Positions 48,251 through 59,018 are shown, numbered from the stretch's first letter. The stretch is 64,000 nt of DNA from Leishmania martiniquensis (GCF_017916325.1 NC_090138.1:5001-69000); one strand, 5' to 3'. Notes: generated by a model not told the origin, from the letters alone. Translations and numbers: made by a program.

Positions 48251-49378
48251 AAGAGGCAAGCAGATGAGCGCTGTTATTGGAGTGCGCTGAGGGTGTGCCG
48301 AGTGAGTGAAGGAAGTTAGGAGGAGGGGAGGAGGCCTGTTTGTCTGTCTGTGAGTGCCGCCACCTCCGCCTCTGTCGTCAGTCTCTCCTCTTCTTTGGCA
48401 TCTGCGACTTAACTAATTCCCCCAGGAGTGACGCAGAAGTGGTGGTGACGATGCTGGTGAGAAGTGATACGATGCCAGCTGTGAAGGGTGAAGGAGCGCG
48501 ATACGGTTGGCGAGTGCTGCTTCTTCCTCTACGCGATCTTCCACGAGGAATGCCCGCCTTCCGCCCTTTCGCCCCATCCCCCAAATGGTGCGAAGAGAGC
48601 TGCGGCCAGGGAAGACGTGTGCGTGAGCATGCGGAGGAGAGTAGGCGGAGAACACCCACACGGGGGCCCTTCCAGGCGTGCAGAAGCGGCCTGAGCGCCT
48701 TGCACCGGTGGAGGGGTTGGATGCGTCCGACCAGCAGAGCAAGCAAGGAAAGAAGGGCTAGGGCTGCGGCCTCTCCTCTCACGCAGCAGCACCTGCTCGC
48801 TCTCGGGCCCTCTGTATACGATGCCTCTCAATAAAGGCAGGGGTCATGCCAGCTGCCACTCGATGACGGCACCACCGCTCTGTATCGGTTCTGTTGGTTG
48901 CGTAAAAAGAAAGAGGGAAAGCGGTGGGCCTCCCTCCGCTCTCTGTGCAGCCACCGGGCACTGAGTGGGCCATTCAGGAAGTCGCCATCGTCATCGTCTC
49001 CTGCCACTCGCCTGTGGCCCTCTCCCTCTTGCTCGCCTACCTGCTCACTGCGTGCCTGTGCGTCGCAGTAGTCGAGCGCGCATCACACCGATCCACGCAG
49101 TATAGCCAGCCTACGCCATAATGGAGGGGCGTTTACCTGCTCGCTATGCCCACACCCCCTCCCTCCGTCTCCCTCCGCCGCCCTTCGCAGTGAACGCTCA
49201 CCCACCGAGTCCACGCAGTATAACTCAGCCAAAAAGAACGAAAGGCGCATCTCTTTTTCCCCTTCGCCGCCGCCTCCCCCTCCCCCTCTCTTTCTCTCTT
49301 CACATCCGCACACTCTCTTTCCTCCTATCCTTACCAACTCCGCTGCAGCGGCCTCTACTCTTTCCTTAGCGATAAAGA
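48251..49378. other. Spacer between SIDER copy 1 and P5CDH
   Basis: No gene supported. The end carries a dense pyrimidine block (49258-49340) and acceptor CGCTGCAG with AG at 49347-49348, 30 nt before P5CDH. Confidence 0.55.
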
Positions 49379-51061
49379 ATGCTTCGCCGTACGGTACCCT
49401 TTGCCTTCGCGGCCTTCAAGTGCCCACCTGTGCTGAATGAGCCCATGGACAACTTCGAGCCAGGGTCGGCGTCGGCGAAGGGGACCCTAGAGGCCTGCAA
49501 GGCGACTCGCAGTGAGGTGCGGGAGTGCCCCATCATGATTGGCGGCAAGCCGTACACCACCTCTAACGTCATCAAGGGCACTATACCCTCGGATCACCAG
49601 GTGCAGATAGCCAAGGCCTACAACGCGACGCCGGAGCTCGCAAGGAAGGCGGTCGAGGCGGCCGTGGAGGCCTCAAAGGAGTGGAGTCAAACGCCCTTTC
49701 GCGACCGCGCGGCCATCTTCTTGAGGGCAGCCCACCTGCTCTCCACGAGATACCGTCATGAGATGCGCGCTGCGACAATGTTGGGGCAGAGTAAAAGCCC
49801 GTGGCAGGCGGAGATCGACTGCGTCGCGGAGGCGTGTGACTTCATCCGGTGGAACGTTCACTTTGCGGAGGAGCTGTATGCGCAGCAGCCCCGCTCCGTC
49901 CCGAACAGCGGCGTGTGGAACATGACGGACTACCGCCCGCTTGAGGGGTTTGTGTCAGCCATCACACCATTTAACTTCACGGCCATCGCGGCGAACCTCG
50001 CTGGCACGCCGGCGCTGATGGGCAACACGGTGGTCTGGAAGCCGAGCCCGACGGCGGTGCTGTCGAACTACCTCATGTACAAGATTATGGAGGAGGCGGG
50101 ACTGCCGGCTGGCGTCATCAACTTTGTGCCGTGCGAGCCGGCGACTATGGGCAGCGCCGTAAACGCCGACCCACGGCTCGCCGCTGTCGTCTTCACCGGC
50201 TCGACCCGTGTCTTCACCGATATCAACAAGAATATTTACAGCCGCCTTGAATCGTACCGCAACTTCCCACGCATCTCCGGCGAGACGGGCGGGAAGGACT
50301 TCCACCTGGTGCACCCCTCCGCCGACCTGGAGCAAGTGGCGGCCGCCACCATTCGTGGCGCCTTCGAGTTCCAAGGGCAGAAGTGCAGCGCCTGCTCGCG
50401 GCTGTACGTGCCTAAGAGCTGCTGGAAGGCGCTGCGGGCGCTTCTCGTCAAGGGTCAGAAGCAGCTCAAGATGGGCCAGCCGGACGACTTTCAAAATTTC
50501 ATGTGCGCCGTCATCGACGAGACGTCCTTCAGCAAGAACAAGAAGTTCATCGGTATCGCGAAGGCAGACTCGAGCACCTACGAAGTGGTTGCGGGCGGCA
50601 AGTGCGACAAAGAAAAGGGGTACTTTGTGGAGCCGACCATCATCGAGACCAAGGATCCGCGTGCGCAGCTCATGCGCGACGAGATCTTCGGCCCCGTGCT
50701 CACGGTGTTCGCGTACGACGACAGCAAGCCGGGCTACTGGAAAGAAGTGTGCGAACTCATCGACTCGACAACGAAGTATGGCCTTACCGGCTCCGTCTTC
50801 TCGCGCGAGCGCACGCCAATACGGGAGGCAGACAAGTACCTACGCTACGCGGCTGGCAACTACTATGTGAATGACAAGTGCACCGGTGCCGTCGTTGGCC
50901 AGCAGCCGTTTGGCGGCTCGCGCCTGAGCGGCTCGAACGACAAGCCTGGTGCCGGCCAGTTTGTCACCCGCTTCGTCTCGGCCCGCTCCATCAAGGAGAA
51001 CTTTGACGTGGCTCCCACCATCTCGTATCCGCACCAGTTGCCCGACGTGTACACGCTGTAG
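49379..51061 (+). CDS. P5CDH: Delta-1-pyrroline-5-carboxylate dehydrogenase, mitochondrial
   Basis: 560 residues, the usual length of eukaryotic ALDH4A1-type enzymes. Oxidises P5C/glutamate semialdehyde to glutamate with NAD+, the second step of proline catabolism, an important energy source for insect-stage trypanosomatids. The N-terminus MLRRTVPFAFAAFKCPP is a mitochondrial presequence. Motifs: GFVSAITPFNFTAIAANLAG; FTGSTRVF for NAD+; catalytic Glu302 in SGETGGKD; catalytic Cys336 in GQKCSACSRLY; EIFGPVLTVF; and the C-terminal GGSRLSGSNDKPG specific to P5CDH. All catalytic residues are present. It lies between the two SIDER-like copies. Confidence 0.96.
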   Translation: MLRRTVPFAFAAFKCPPVLNEPMDNFEPGSASAKGTLEACKATRSEVRECPIMIGGKPYTTSNVIKGTIPSDHQVQIAKAYNATPELARKAVEAAVEASKEWSQTPFRDRAAIFLRAAHLLSTRYRHEMRAATMLGQSKSPWQAEIDCVAEACDFIRWNVHFAEELYAQQPRSVPNSGVWNMTDYRPLEGFVSAITPFNFTAIAANLAGTPALMGNTVVWKPSPTAVLSNYLMYKIMEEAGLPAGVINFVPCEPATMGSAVNADPRLAAVVFTGSTRVFTDINKNIYSRLESYRNFPRISGETGGKDFHLVHPSADLEQVAAATIRGAFEFQGQKCSACSRLYVPKSCWKALRALLVKGQKQLKMGQPDDFQNFMCAVIDETSFSKNKKFIGIAKADSSTYEVVAGGKCDKEKGYFVEPTIIETKDPRAQLMRDEIFGPVLTVFAYDDSKPGYWKEVCELIDSTTKYGLTGSVFSRERTPIREADKYLRYAAGNYYVNDKCTGAVVGQQPFGGSRLSGSNDKPGAGQFVTRFVSARSIKENFDVAPTISYPHQLPDVYTL

Positions 51062-51521
51062 TAGTCCAGTGTCGCCGGTCTGGTCATGCCTGCGGCTGCA
51101 AGTGGTCGGAGGTGCGCTTGATTGCTGTGCTGTCAAGGGAGGCGGCGCATGGAGAGCGTGCAGCAGAGAGGTAAACTGATAGAAAGTGCCGGTACTCGAT
51201 CCGGCAGCCCTAAACGTGCGTGCGCGCACAACGCCCGCGCGCGTCGACGCAGAGGAGAGGCGATTTAAAAAGCTATTCGCGATGGTAAAACGATTTCTCT
51301 TCCATTCGCACATTGTGACCCCACCTGACAGCATTAGCGCACGTATGCACACGTGGCGGCCAGTGTTTTCGCTCGCTTGCACGCACGCACGGACTCAGAC
51401 ACGCACACCCGAGATCACTGGTGCCGCCTTTCTTCTTTAGCTTTTCGTTTGCGCGTACTTTCCTGTGGTTGTGCGGAGAGCCTCCAGCGAGAGGGCGTGC
51501 CGTTCTGTCCCTGCGCCTGTC

Positions 51522-51525
<4 letters not shown>

Positions 51526-51552
<27 letters not shown>
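51526..51552. repeat. (GT)n microsatellite
   Basis: About 13 GT units in the presumed spacer between P5CDH and the kinase. Confidence 0.9.
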
Positions 51553-52059
51553 CGGCGCCCTCGCCGCCCCCGCCTGATCATCACTGGTTATCGACGCGTT
51601 CCTCCGCATTTCTTCCCCGATGCACATCGATGCGCACACGCGCGCTTGCAGGCACCGCTCGTGCGCTATGGGCGGTGCTCCTGCGCCAGTGGCAACACCG
51701 AGAAGCTCTCGGGAGTGGGGCCTCACAGCCAACAGTCACCACCCGTGCGCGCTCCGCCCCACACACACACACACACTCCTGCCTAACCCTGTCCGGTGCC
51801 TCTCTCTCTGTCAGTGACTTCTGTGGCCTCTCGGCGTTGGTGCTCACGTCTGGTGTCTTTGCCCCTTTTTTCCCCACCACCTCCCTGGATTGCCCCCCGG
51901 TATGCCGCAAGCGGGATTCTCTGTGCTCTGGACTGTGCTCTCGTTGGCGTGCATGTGCCGCTGCCGCTGCTGCTGCGCGCAAACTCACCCTCTCTCCCTC
52001 TTACCGCCCCACGTCTTTGAATAAGCGTGGTGTGTCAGCCCACTGCAGGAGCAGCTGGA

Positions 52060-52076
52060 TATATATATATATACAG
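52060..52076 (+). promoter_or_regulatory. TA run abutting a candidate spliced-leader acceptor
   Basis: (AT)7 is followed directly by ACAG, with AG at 52075-52076, 64 nt upstream of the kinase ATG. The upstream pyrimidine tract lies near 51990-52017. An earlier AG (CACTGCAG, 52046-52048) is also possible. Confidence 0.3.
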
Positions 52077-52140
52077 TCACGCACGCTCAAGGGAGGGGCG
52101 TTCGCCTCAGCTGTGTTTACTTGTAGTACTGCCTGACGTC

Positions 52141-53277
52141 ATGCAGGAGTCGAACACGCTTATCTTCGACGTACCTGACGCGTTCCAGGTGGAGTCCATC
52201 ATCGGCCAAGGCGCGTACGGTGCGGTCTGCAAGGCGGTCTTCTGCGAGGATCAAATCGCCGTGAAAAAGATTCCGCACTACTCGCGCAGTGAGGACACGG
52301 CGCGCCGCGTGCTGCGCGAGATCGAAATCCTGCAGAATCTTCAGTTCTGCGAGCAGGTAGTTGGGTGCCGCCTCTTCTTCCGTCCCAAGAGTGAGGAGAA
52401 GGATGTCTACGTGGCGATGGACTACATTCCGTCGGACCTGTCATCTGTCATCAAGAACGGTACCATTACGCTCGATGAAAACGTCGTGCGATACATTACG
52501 TGCCAACTGCTGCTGGCGCTGCGCGCATTACATCGCTGCAACGTGCTGCATCGCGATGTGAGCACCCGAAACATTCTCATTCACTACAACTCGCAGGTGT
52601 TCCTGTGCGACTTCGGGCTCAGCCGCTTCTTTGACCCGGATGAGCAGCTCAGCTTCGGCGTTGTGACGCAGTGGTACCGCGCGCCAGAAATTATCCTCGA
52701 CGCGGCCTACAGCTATCCGAGCGACGTGTGGAGCGTTGGGGTCATTCTAGGAGAGCTGCTGCTGCGTCGCCATCTCTTTCCTGGCAAGTCGAACGACTCG
52801 GCGAATCAGCTGCAGCTCATCTTTCATCTGGTCGGCACGCCCTCGAGGGATGTCTTCGACGCTGATCATTCCTTCGGTCGCGCCAGCCAAAACGCCAAGA
52901 ACTACGCTCTGGCCTACATTGAGCGCCGCCCGTGCTCATCCACGCTGGTGAATCTCTTGTCCACAGCGCTGGTGCTGCGCCACTCCGCCGCCGCGGCACC
53001 GCCTGCGGCGGTGCAGCTTGCCGAGCAGCTCCTGCAATTCGATCCGGCGAAGCGACCGAGCGCCGACGAGGCGCTGCGACACCCGTGGTTCGACCCATGT
53101 CGCGCCTTCATCGATGAAGTGGTGCAGCACCAGGACGTGGAGGAGGTCCCGGTGTTTACACAGACGCAGAACATGAGCCTGGAGGACCTCGTAAAGCGCA
53201 TCGAGGAACTGGTGCCGGTCTTCTCCGAAGACCTTCTCGTGGAGGACGACGGCGGCGCTGCGGGAAACGGCGGGTAG
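52141..53277 (+). CDS. CMGC/MAP-kinase-family protein kinase with atypical catalytic loop and no TxY
   Basis: 378 residues from the ATG at 52141. Kinase domain about residues 15-320. Glycine loop IGQGAYGAV (21-29), catalytic Lys42 in IAVKK, alpha-C Glu in REIEIL, CMGC features WYRAPEII and the insert with LFPGKSNDSANQLQLIFHLVGTPS, as in MAPKs. The catalytic loop reads HRDVSTRN (H137-N144), lacking the HRDLKP lysine of Ser/Thr kinases but carrying Arg at the place seen in tyrosine-kinase HRDLAARN loops. DFG (157-159) is intact. The activation lip has SFG (171-173) where MAPKs have TxY, so activation by a standard MAPKK is unlikely. Substrates and role are unknown. It belongs to the trypanosomatid set of divergent MAPKs. 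Confidence 0.9.
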   Translation: MQESNTLIFDVPDAFQVESIIGQGAYGAVCKAVFCEDQIAVKKIPHYSRSEDTARRVLREIEILQNLQFCEQVVGCRLFFRPKSEEKDVYVAMDYIPSDLSSVIKNGTITLDENVVRYITCQLLLALRALHRCNVLHRDVSTRNILIHYNSQVFLCDFGLSRFFDPDEQLSFGVVTQWYRAPEIILDAAYSYPSDVWSVGVILGELLLRRHLFPGKSNDSANQLQLIFHLVGTPSRDVFDADHSFGRASQNAKNYALAYIERRPCSSTLVNLLSTALVLRHSAAAAPPAAVQLAEQLLQFDPAKRPSADEALRHPWFDPCRAFIDEVVQHQDVEEVPVFTQTQNMSLEDLVKRIEELVPVFSEDLLVEDDGGAAGNGG

Positions 53278-54649
53278 GCAGAGAGTCAGGCCCCTCGCTA
53301 GCCCCTCCGTATACGTGGGATGGGAGCCGGGCGGAGGTGATGGAGCAAGGCGATGCGAGAGAGCAGAGACGCAGAATTGACAAGAAGAGTCCGCAGAAGT
53401 CTGAGGGCAGAACTGTGGCGTCCGTGAGCGTGGCGGCGATGGTGACCGCTGCTCTCGTCCATGCGTGCAGCCAAGGAAGAGGAGAAGTGATCAGCTTGCA
53501 TCACGCGCACCCTCTCTCTCCGTCCTCGGATGCTTAGCCGCCGTCTTGCTGACGGGGATGACGATGGCGGCTGCGCGCTCATTTTGCCCACTAAGTTTTC
53601 TGTGCGGACATCGGTGCAGTCCTCCGGTGTGTGTAACTGTGTGTGCCCTCTGTCTCCACTGCTCTGTTTCTCTGCATGCCTCCCGCTCCACACACGCACA
53701 CACTGCTCACCCCTCAGTGCATGTCGCTAAAAAGGGGTGGAAGAGGCATACAAGCGAGTGGATCATCGTCGCGCGGGTATCGGTGCGCATACGTGTGTGT
53801 GTGTGTGGAGGGGGGCGGAGTGGAATGATGCAGTTACAATTGGTTGGTGTGTTGGTGTGCAGCTGTGTCTGGCACTCTTCTTTTTTCTCTGCCGAGTCCT
53901 CAGCTGGCACTGACGCCACCTCCCGCCAAGAAAAAATAAAGGGGAATCTGGCGTGCTCCTTGTGCCGATGAGGTACGCAAAGGTTGCGCTCGGGCACCTG
54001 CATGCGTGTGCGGGTTCCTGTCTGTGCACGTGTGTGTGTGTGCCAGCCATGAGTTGAAGAGCGCATGCACCTATGCACACCACTCCTCATCACCCTCCCA
54101 CCGCCCACGCCGGCTTTGTGCACACCACTCCGTCATCTCTCTGGTGTGAAGGCGTTAGGCAGTCGGCCTTCGCTGCCCGGTGCGCATGCGTTCGCGGTCG
54201 GCGTTTTAGCACGCTTACCGGTCTCTCTTGCGGCGGCGACGTGCGCCTCTGTACTTCGCCGCCACTCAGCTCCTTTGTTCTCTTTCTCCGCGCTATTCTC
54301 ACCACCACCACCACCTTCTCTCTCTCACCCCCACCCCGTCATCGACCCCGCTGACGCAGAGCAATCTTTGTTCGGAGCACGTGAAGTGAGGGGCGCCGTT
54401 GGCTCTCTCTGCGCACACGGCTCGCTTGTGCCTCGCCGGTGCTCCTCTTCCAGTAGCAGCGCTGTCCGGGGCTCTTTCGGTGGTTACACGTGCGTGTCGT
54501 GGCCACTTACGCGGACCAGCACCATCGACCTCCCCCTCTCCTGCTGCACACGTGCGGCCACCGCTCCCCTTTCGCTGGCCGCATTGACCCCATTTTTTTT
54601 GTGTGTTCTTCACCTGCCCCCTCCCCCCATCTCAGCACGCGGTGGGCCG
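53278..54649. other. 1.4-kb spacer upstream of the putative mitochondrial gene
   Basis: GT/CA runs (53796-53807, 54028-54041) and a final tract CACCTGCCCCCTCCCCCCATCTCAG-type acceptor with AG at 54634-54635. The open frame continuing upstream of 54650 is not supported as coding. Confidence 0.5.
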
Positions 54650-55591
54650 ATGCCGTCCCCAGCGATGCTGCGAACCAGCCGTGTGCTGCTGGACAAATCT
54701 ATGTTCGCTGCGAAGCGGCGTGTGATTGTGCCCATTCAGCCCACGCCCGGCTACCCGGCGCACTTCATCAAAGCGTCCTTCACAACAGACCCTCTCAAGG
54801 AGAAGCAGAAGGCCCGCTTCTCCTCTGGTGGTGACGCGATGCGTGAGGTGCAAGACATCCCGAAGCGACTGGAGGGCCACCGGTCGCGTGCGGAGCTCGC
54901 GTCGCGCGGCGACGGGGACTTCGAGGCGCTCGTCGAGTTCATCCAGGGCGCCTCGTACGACCAGCTCATCTCCGGCAGGCGCTTCAGGAAGATCTATGAA
55001 AAACTTTCAGAGAACGATGACATGTTCGTGTGGCTTTGCCACACCGCCATGGCGGTGCTGAACCCCGGTGACATGCGCTCGCGGTTGATCTACAACCACC
55101 TCAAGGCGCTCGCTGAAGCCGTGGCGAGCGGCGAGATGACGCAGCGAACAGCGTTTCGCTTCTTCGAGTCCGCCGTGCGCAGCCCGGCCTACCGCGAAAT
55201 CGCAGCTCGGCAATTGGAGACTGGAGCGGCTACTCGCCTGGCTGGCGTTGCAGCGGCAGCGGACGTAATGCGCGAGATGGGGCTGACACGGCGTCCCATG
55301 TCGTCTTACTTTGAGCTCTATCAGCGTATTGTGGAGCGCAGTGAGGCCATGACACCCTGGGGCTTCCCACCGCTCTTCCAGTTCGAGGAACGGTTGGCGC
55401 TGGAGCCGCGGCTGAGGTTCTTCTCGCGCGCGGGGCAGCAGCAGCTGGAGCGACGCCGCCGCGGCTCCATTTTCTCACCGCACACCATCCTGCAAGGACG
55501 GCGTATCTTCTGGATACCGCCAACGTGGAACCGCGCTGGCCGCTTTATTGGGCCGCACATCAACCTGTACCCCGGCCTTACGCCTGACTAA
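54650..55591 (+). CDS. Hypothetical protein, probably mitochondrial
   Basis: 313 residues from the ATG at 54650; a second Met five codons on (54665) starts MLRTSRVLLDKSMFAAKRRV, which looks like a mitochondrial presequence and could be the true start. The first ATG lies only about 14 nt after the best acceptor. The body is basic, alpha-helical and Arg-rich. Its last 50 residues (ILQGRRIFWIPPTWNRAGRF and following) have aromatic/Arg patches often seen in ribosome-bound proteins. No catalytic motif or membrane helix. I do not recognise the family; a mitoribosomal or RNA-processing role would be a guess. Coding status is clear from its GC3 and uninterrupted frame. Confidence 0.72.
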   Translation: MPSPAMLRTSRVLLDKSMFAAKRRVIVPIQPTPGYPAHFIKASFTTDPLKEKQKARFSSGGDAMREVQDIPKRLEGHRSRAELASRGDGDFEALVEFIQGASYDQLISGRRFRKIYEKLSENDDMFVWLCHTAMAVLNPGDMRSRLIYNHLKALAEAVASGEMTQRTAFRFFESAVRSPAYREIAARQLETGAATRLAGVAAAADVMREMGLTRRPMSSYFELYQRIVERSEAMTPWGFPPLFQFEERLALEPRLRFFSRAGQQQLERRRRGSIFSPHTILQGRRIFWIPPTWNRAGRFIGPHINLYPGLTPD

Positions 55592-56483
55592 GCGAGCAAC
55601 GTCAAGCGGTAGAGCTGCTTTGTGTGTGTGTGTGTTGCACCTGCGGAGCTCAGCGGAGGTTCTTCACAGCAGCCCTTAGGCGCTCGTACACTTTGTCGCC
55701 CCCTTTCGGCGGGGCACCAAAAGTCAACTCTGCGGAAGGCGCCGTGTGGGCGCCGGGGCTCTGCTGCCCCATTTCTGTTGTCACGTTTTCGGAGCTGTCC
55801 TGCGCGCGCGCTAAGGAGAGAGCGAAGAGGAAGAGGAGGGGGAAGCGAGGGACCGCTTCCACGGAGACAATGCTCGTGCGTGTGCAGTGCGCGCGCTCAA
55901 CAGGATGATCGCATCTAAGTCCGCGACGGGATGCAGTGTCGCTACTGGCGGGTAGGCAGTGGGATTGCAGCAAAGGTGAAGACTCCGTCATCGGCGTGGG
56001 ATGGCTGGGTGGGGGGAGGAGGGAGGGGGTCAGGCAGGCTGGCATGGCGTCGCACGCCCCCCCCCACTCCATCCCCTCCCCCTTCTTGCTCATAGACACA
56101 TACACACGTAGCCTCAAACGGACTCCATTGTGCTCGTCGCCCTCACCCTCCGTTTCTCCTCCCCGCTTTCCTCCGTCACACCCGCCCACTTGACCTCGCT
56201 GTCTCGCCCAACGCGTACACGCACCGCGCACACAGAGCGTGCATATCTCTATAAACTGCTCTCGCTTTTTATTTGTTGCTACTCAGTCACCCTCTCACGC
56301 AATCCTTCACGCGACCCTGACACGTGTGCAGCGAAACAACCCCCGTCTTCGTCGCTGTTGCTGTTAGCTTCCACCTGTGCAAGGGGCAATCCTGTCGTCC
56401 CTCTCCAAACCACCTCATCTCACCCCTGTGCAGCATCCCCAGTCCTTCGCACGTGACCGCACGGGCGCACGCAGACACGCAGC
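55592..56483. other. Spacer upstream of the acyl-CoA synthetase
   Basis: No gene supported. C/T-rich with tracts at 56064-56093 and 56146-56172; several AGs could be used for splicing, and none stands out. Confidence 0.5.
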
Positions 56484-58598
56484 ATGGGAGCAGCTTTGTC
56501 GTACTACTTTGAGAAGCGCAGCAAGCTGAGCGAGGTGGAACACTCGTGTTACCGGGCCTACGCCACCTATGGAGCTCAGTGCGTTCCTGTGAAAGGCACC
56601 GGCAGCACTGACCGCTCAGCGGTCTACCGCATGTCGAACAAGAGCGAGGCTGACTTCGCGCGTCTGTGCGAGGAGTGGTATGGGGGCGACTCGTGCCTCT
56701 CCGTCATCGAAGCGCTCTGCAAGGAGCGCGGCACGCGCACGTGCTTGGCGTACCGGACGCTGAAAGAAATCGAGAGGAAAGAGTCGGTGTCCGCAGATGG
56801 TCGTAAGAGGGTGCTCGAGACGTACGTCTTTGAGCCGGAGCTGCAGACGATCAGCTATGCGGCCTTCTGGAGGGGCGTCATCGACTTGGGCCGTGGCCTC
56901 CGAGAAATTGGTCTCGAGAAGGGCGACACTGTCGCTATTTACGAGGAAACCCGCTGGGAGTGGGTGACCACGCTGTACAGCTGCTGGACGCAGGGCCTCG
57001 TCGTGGCCACCGTGTACGCCAACCTCGGCGAGGAAGCGCTCCAGTACGCCTTGGAAGAGACACAGTGCAAGGCGATTGTGTGCAACGGCACGAAGGCGAG
57101 GGACCTGCTGTGCATGCTCAAGGTAGCCGAGGCGCGCAAAGGCACAAAGGTCATCTACCTCGGCGATCCGCCCCTCTTGGAGGCGTCAGAGGAGTATCAG
57201 GTGCTCGCGTGGAGTGATGTGATGCAGTGCGGCAGGCGCAGCAACGCCAGCTACCACATTCCGAAGGGCGCCGAGAGCAAAGATGAGCTCGCGCTTATCA
57301 TGTACACGAGCGGCACCACTGGCAACCCCAAGGGTGTCATGCACACACACGGCAGTCTTTACTGCGGCTGCATGACGATCAACCATCGAATCAACGACCT
57401 GCTGGGAGAGATGAAGGCGCAGGAGTGGTACTGCTCCTATCTGCCCCTTGCCCACATCATGGAGCTTACCGTCACCTCGGTGCTCCTCATTCGCGGCGTC
57501 ATCATCGGCTACGGCAGCCCACGTACACTGCTGGACACCTTCGCCAAGCCGTGCGGAGACCTATCTGTATACCGGCCATACCTCTTCGTCGCTGTTCCGC
57601 GCGTGTTTGATAGCATGAAGAAGGCGGTGGAGGAGAAGTTGCCGCCTCCGGGGTCGGTGAGGCGCCGCATCTTCGATAAGGCCTACAAGTCGCGCCTCAA
57701 GGCGCTTCAGAAGGGCTGCGACACACCCTTCTATAACAAGAAGGTCTTCGCCGCTCCCCGCAAGGTGATGGGCGGCCGCGTGCACGCGATGCTCAGTGGT
57801 GGTGGCCCACTGTCGGCCTCCACGCAAGAATTCATCAATGTCGTCTTCGGCATGGTGATCCAGGGCTGGGGCATGACGGAAACGGTTGCCTGCGGCTGCA
57901 TCCAGCGCGTGGGCAACCTCGAGTATGAGTCGGTCGGCCAGATGCTCTTGACTGAGGAGCTGCAGCTGGTGGACACGGAGAACTTTAAGCACACAGATCT
58001 CCCGGAGCCACGCGGTGAGATCTGCCTGCGCGGCCCTTTTATCTTCAAGGGCTACTACAAGCAGCCAGCGCAGACGAAGGAGGCACTGGACGATGAGGGG
58101 TGGTTCCACACCGGCGACGTGGGTGCCATGTCCGCAAACGGCACCCTGCGTATCGTGGGGCGCGTCAAGGCGCTCGCCAAGAACGCCAACGGTGAATATT
58201 TGGCGCTGGAAATGCTCGAGAGCATCTACGGCACGAACGAGCTCGTCGTCCCGAACGGGGTCTGCGTGCTCGTCGACCCGCGCCGTAGCTACATTGCCCT
58301 CATCGCCCTGACCACCGAAAAGCTGGTGACAGCCTTCATGAAGAAGAACAGGATCACAGGCGGCCAGTTCCCCGGCGTCCTGGAAGACGCAGAATTTTTA
58401 AAGAAGGCCCTCCTCAGCCTCCAGAAAACCGCCCGTGACGCAAAGCGCCGCCCCTTCGAGGTGGTGCAGTCCATCCAACTGTTAAACGAGGAGTGGACAC
58501 CAGAGAATGGCGTGCTGACAGCGGCCATGAAGCTGAAGCGCCGCGTTGTCAGCGAAAGGTACGCGGGCTGCATTCAAAAGCTCTTCGAGAAAGATTAG
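56484..58598 (+). CDS. ACS: Long-chain fatty acyl-CoA synthetase
   Basis: 704 residues, typical for eukaryotic LACS. Activates fatty acids to acyl-AMP and then acyl-CoA for lipid synthesis and remodelling. AMP-binding motif YTSGTTGNPKGVMHTHG (from Y274), YLPLAHIMELT, GWGMTETVACG (around W462), TGDVGAMSANGTLRIVGR and the C-terminal hinge NANGEYLALEMLE. The DRKKD-type loop found in many family members here reads VKALAKN, so substrate range could differ. The N-terminus MGAALSYYFEKRSK fits an N-myristoylation signal (Gly2, Ser6), suggesting membrane attachment by lipid rather than by an N-terminal helix. A SIDER-like copy starts about 420 bp after the stop. Confidence 0.93.
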   Translation: MGAALSYYFEKRSKLSEVEHSCYRAYATYGAQCVPVKGTGSTDRSAVYRMSNKSEADFARLCEEWYGGDSCLSVIEALCKERGTRTCLAYRTLKEIERKESVSADGRKRVLETYVFEPELQTISYAAFWRGVIDLGRGLREIGLEKGDTVAIYEETRWEWVTTLYSCWTQGLVVATVYANLGEEALQYALEETQCKAIVCNGTKARDLLCMLKVAEARKGTKVIYLGDPPLLEASEEYQVLAWSDVMQCGRRSNASYHIPKGAESKDELALIMYTSGTTGNPKGVMHTHGSLYCGCMTINHRINDLLGEMKAQEWYCSYLPLAHIMELTVTSVLLIRGVIIGYGSPRTLLDTFAKPCGDLSVYRPYLFVAVPRVFDSMKKAVEEKLPPPGSVRRRIFDKAYKSRLKALQKGCDTPFYNKKVFAAPRKVMGGRVHAMLSGGGPLSASTQEFINVVFGMVIQGWGMTETVACGCIQRVGNLEYESVGQMLLTEELQLVDTENFKHTDLPEPRGEICLRGPFIFKGYYKQPAQTKEALDDEGWFHTGDVGAMSANGTLRIVGRVKALAKNANGEYLALEMLESIYGTNELVVPNGVCVLVDPRRSYIALIALTTEKLVTAFMKKNRITGGQFPGVLEDAEFLKKALLSLQKTARDAKRRPFEVVQSIQLLNEEWTPENGVLTAAMKLKRRVVSERYAGCIQKLFEKD

Positions 58599-59018
58599 TA
58601 GAAACAAAGGGTAACGCTGCTCGGCAGTGGGGGCAACCACAGACAGATGCCGCGGAAGGCGTCCTCCGCCTTCCTCCTCCTTCAGCCGTGCCTCTTTTTT
58701 GCCTTGCAGGAGCGCTGCTGCTTCGCAGTAGTCCCGCAAATTTTGCCGTCTCTCTTCGTGACAGGCGTCGATCAGAGACACGTACGCCCCCTCTCCTCCT
58801 CTCTTCCGTCGCTGTTGGCCGATTCATCAGTCCGGGCCCCGTGCCCACTGCCACGAAGCGCCTTAGAAAAGTGAACGAGAGAGGAGGAGTGAGCGCGGTG
58901 ATAAGCCCATCTCACTGTGCACGATACAGCTGGATGGAGCGCTGTTCTCTTCGTTTCCTCCTCACTGATCGCCGCCCTCGTGGCGCCGACACCACCTTCC
59001 TGTCTGGTGGCACCTCAG
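58599..59018. other. 3' flank of the acyl-CoA synthetase gene
   Basis: Probable 3'UTR leading into SIDER copy 2. No gene seen. Confidence 0.5.

Larger units (their letters stand above)
51062..52140. other. Spacer between P5CDH and the MAPK-like kinase
   Basis: Contains a (GT)n run, a CA run near 51760-51775, C/T tracts (51995-52010) and a TA run next to the probable splice site. Long frames across 51465-52136 are microsatellite-driven and not genes. Confidence 0.55.

Noticed and set aside
47767..48252. Open frames of 161 residues on the minus strand, repeated at 59179-59802
   Set aside because: Identical because the DNA is a repeat; no sign of selection on a protein and both are antisense to the polycistron.
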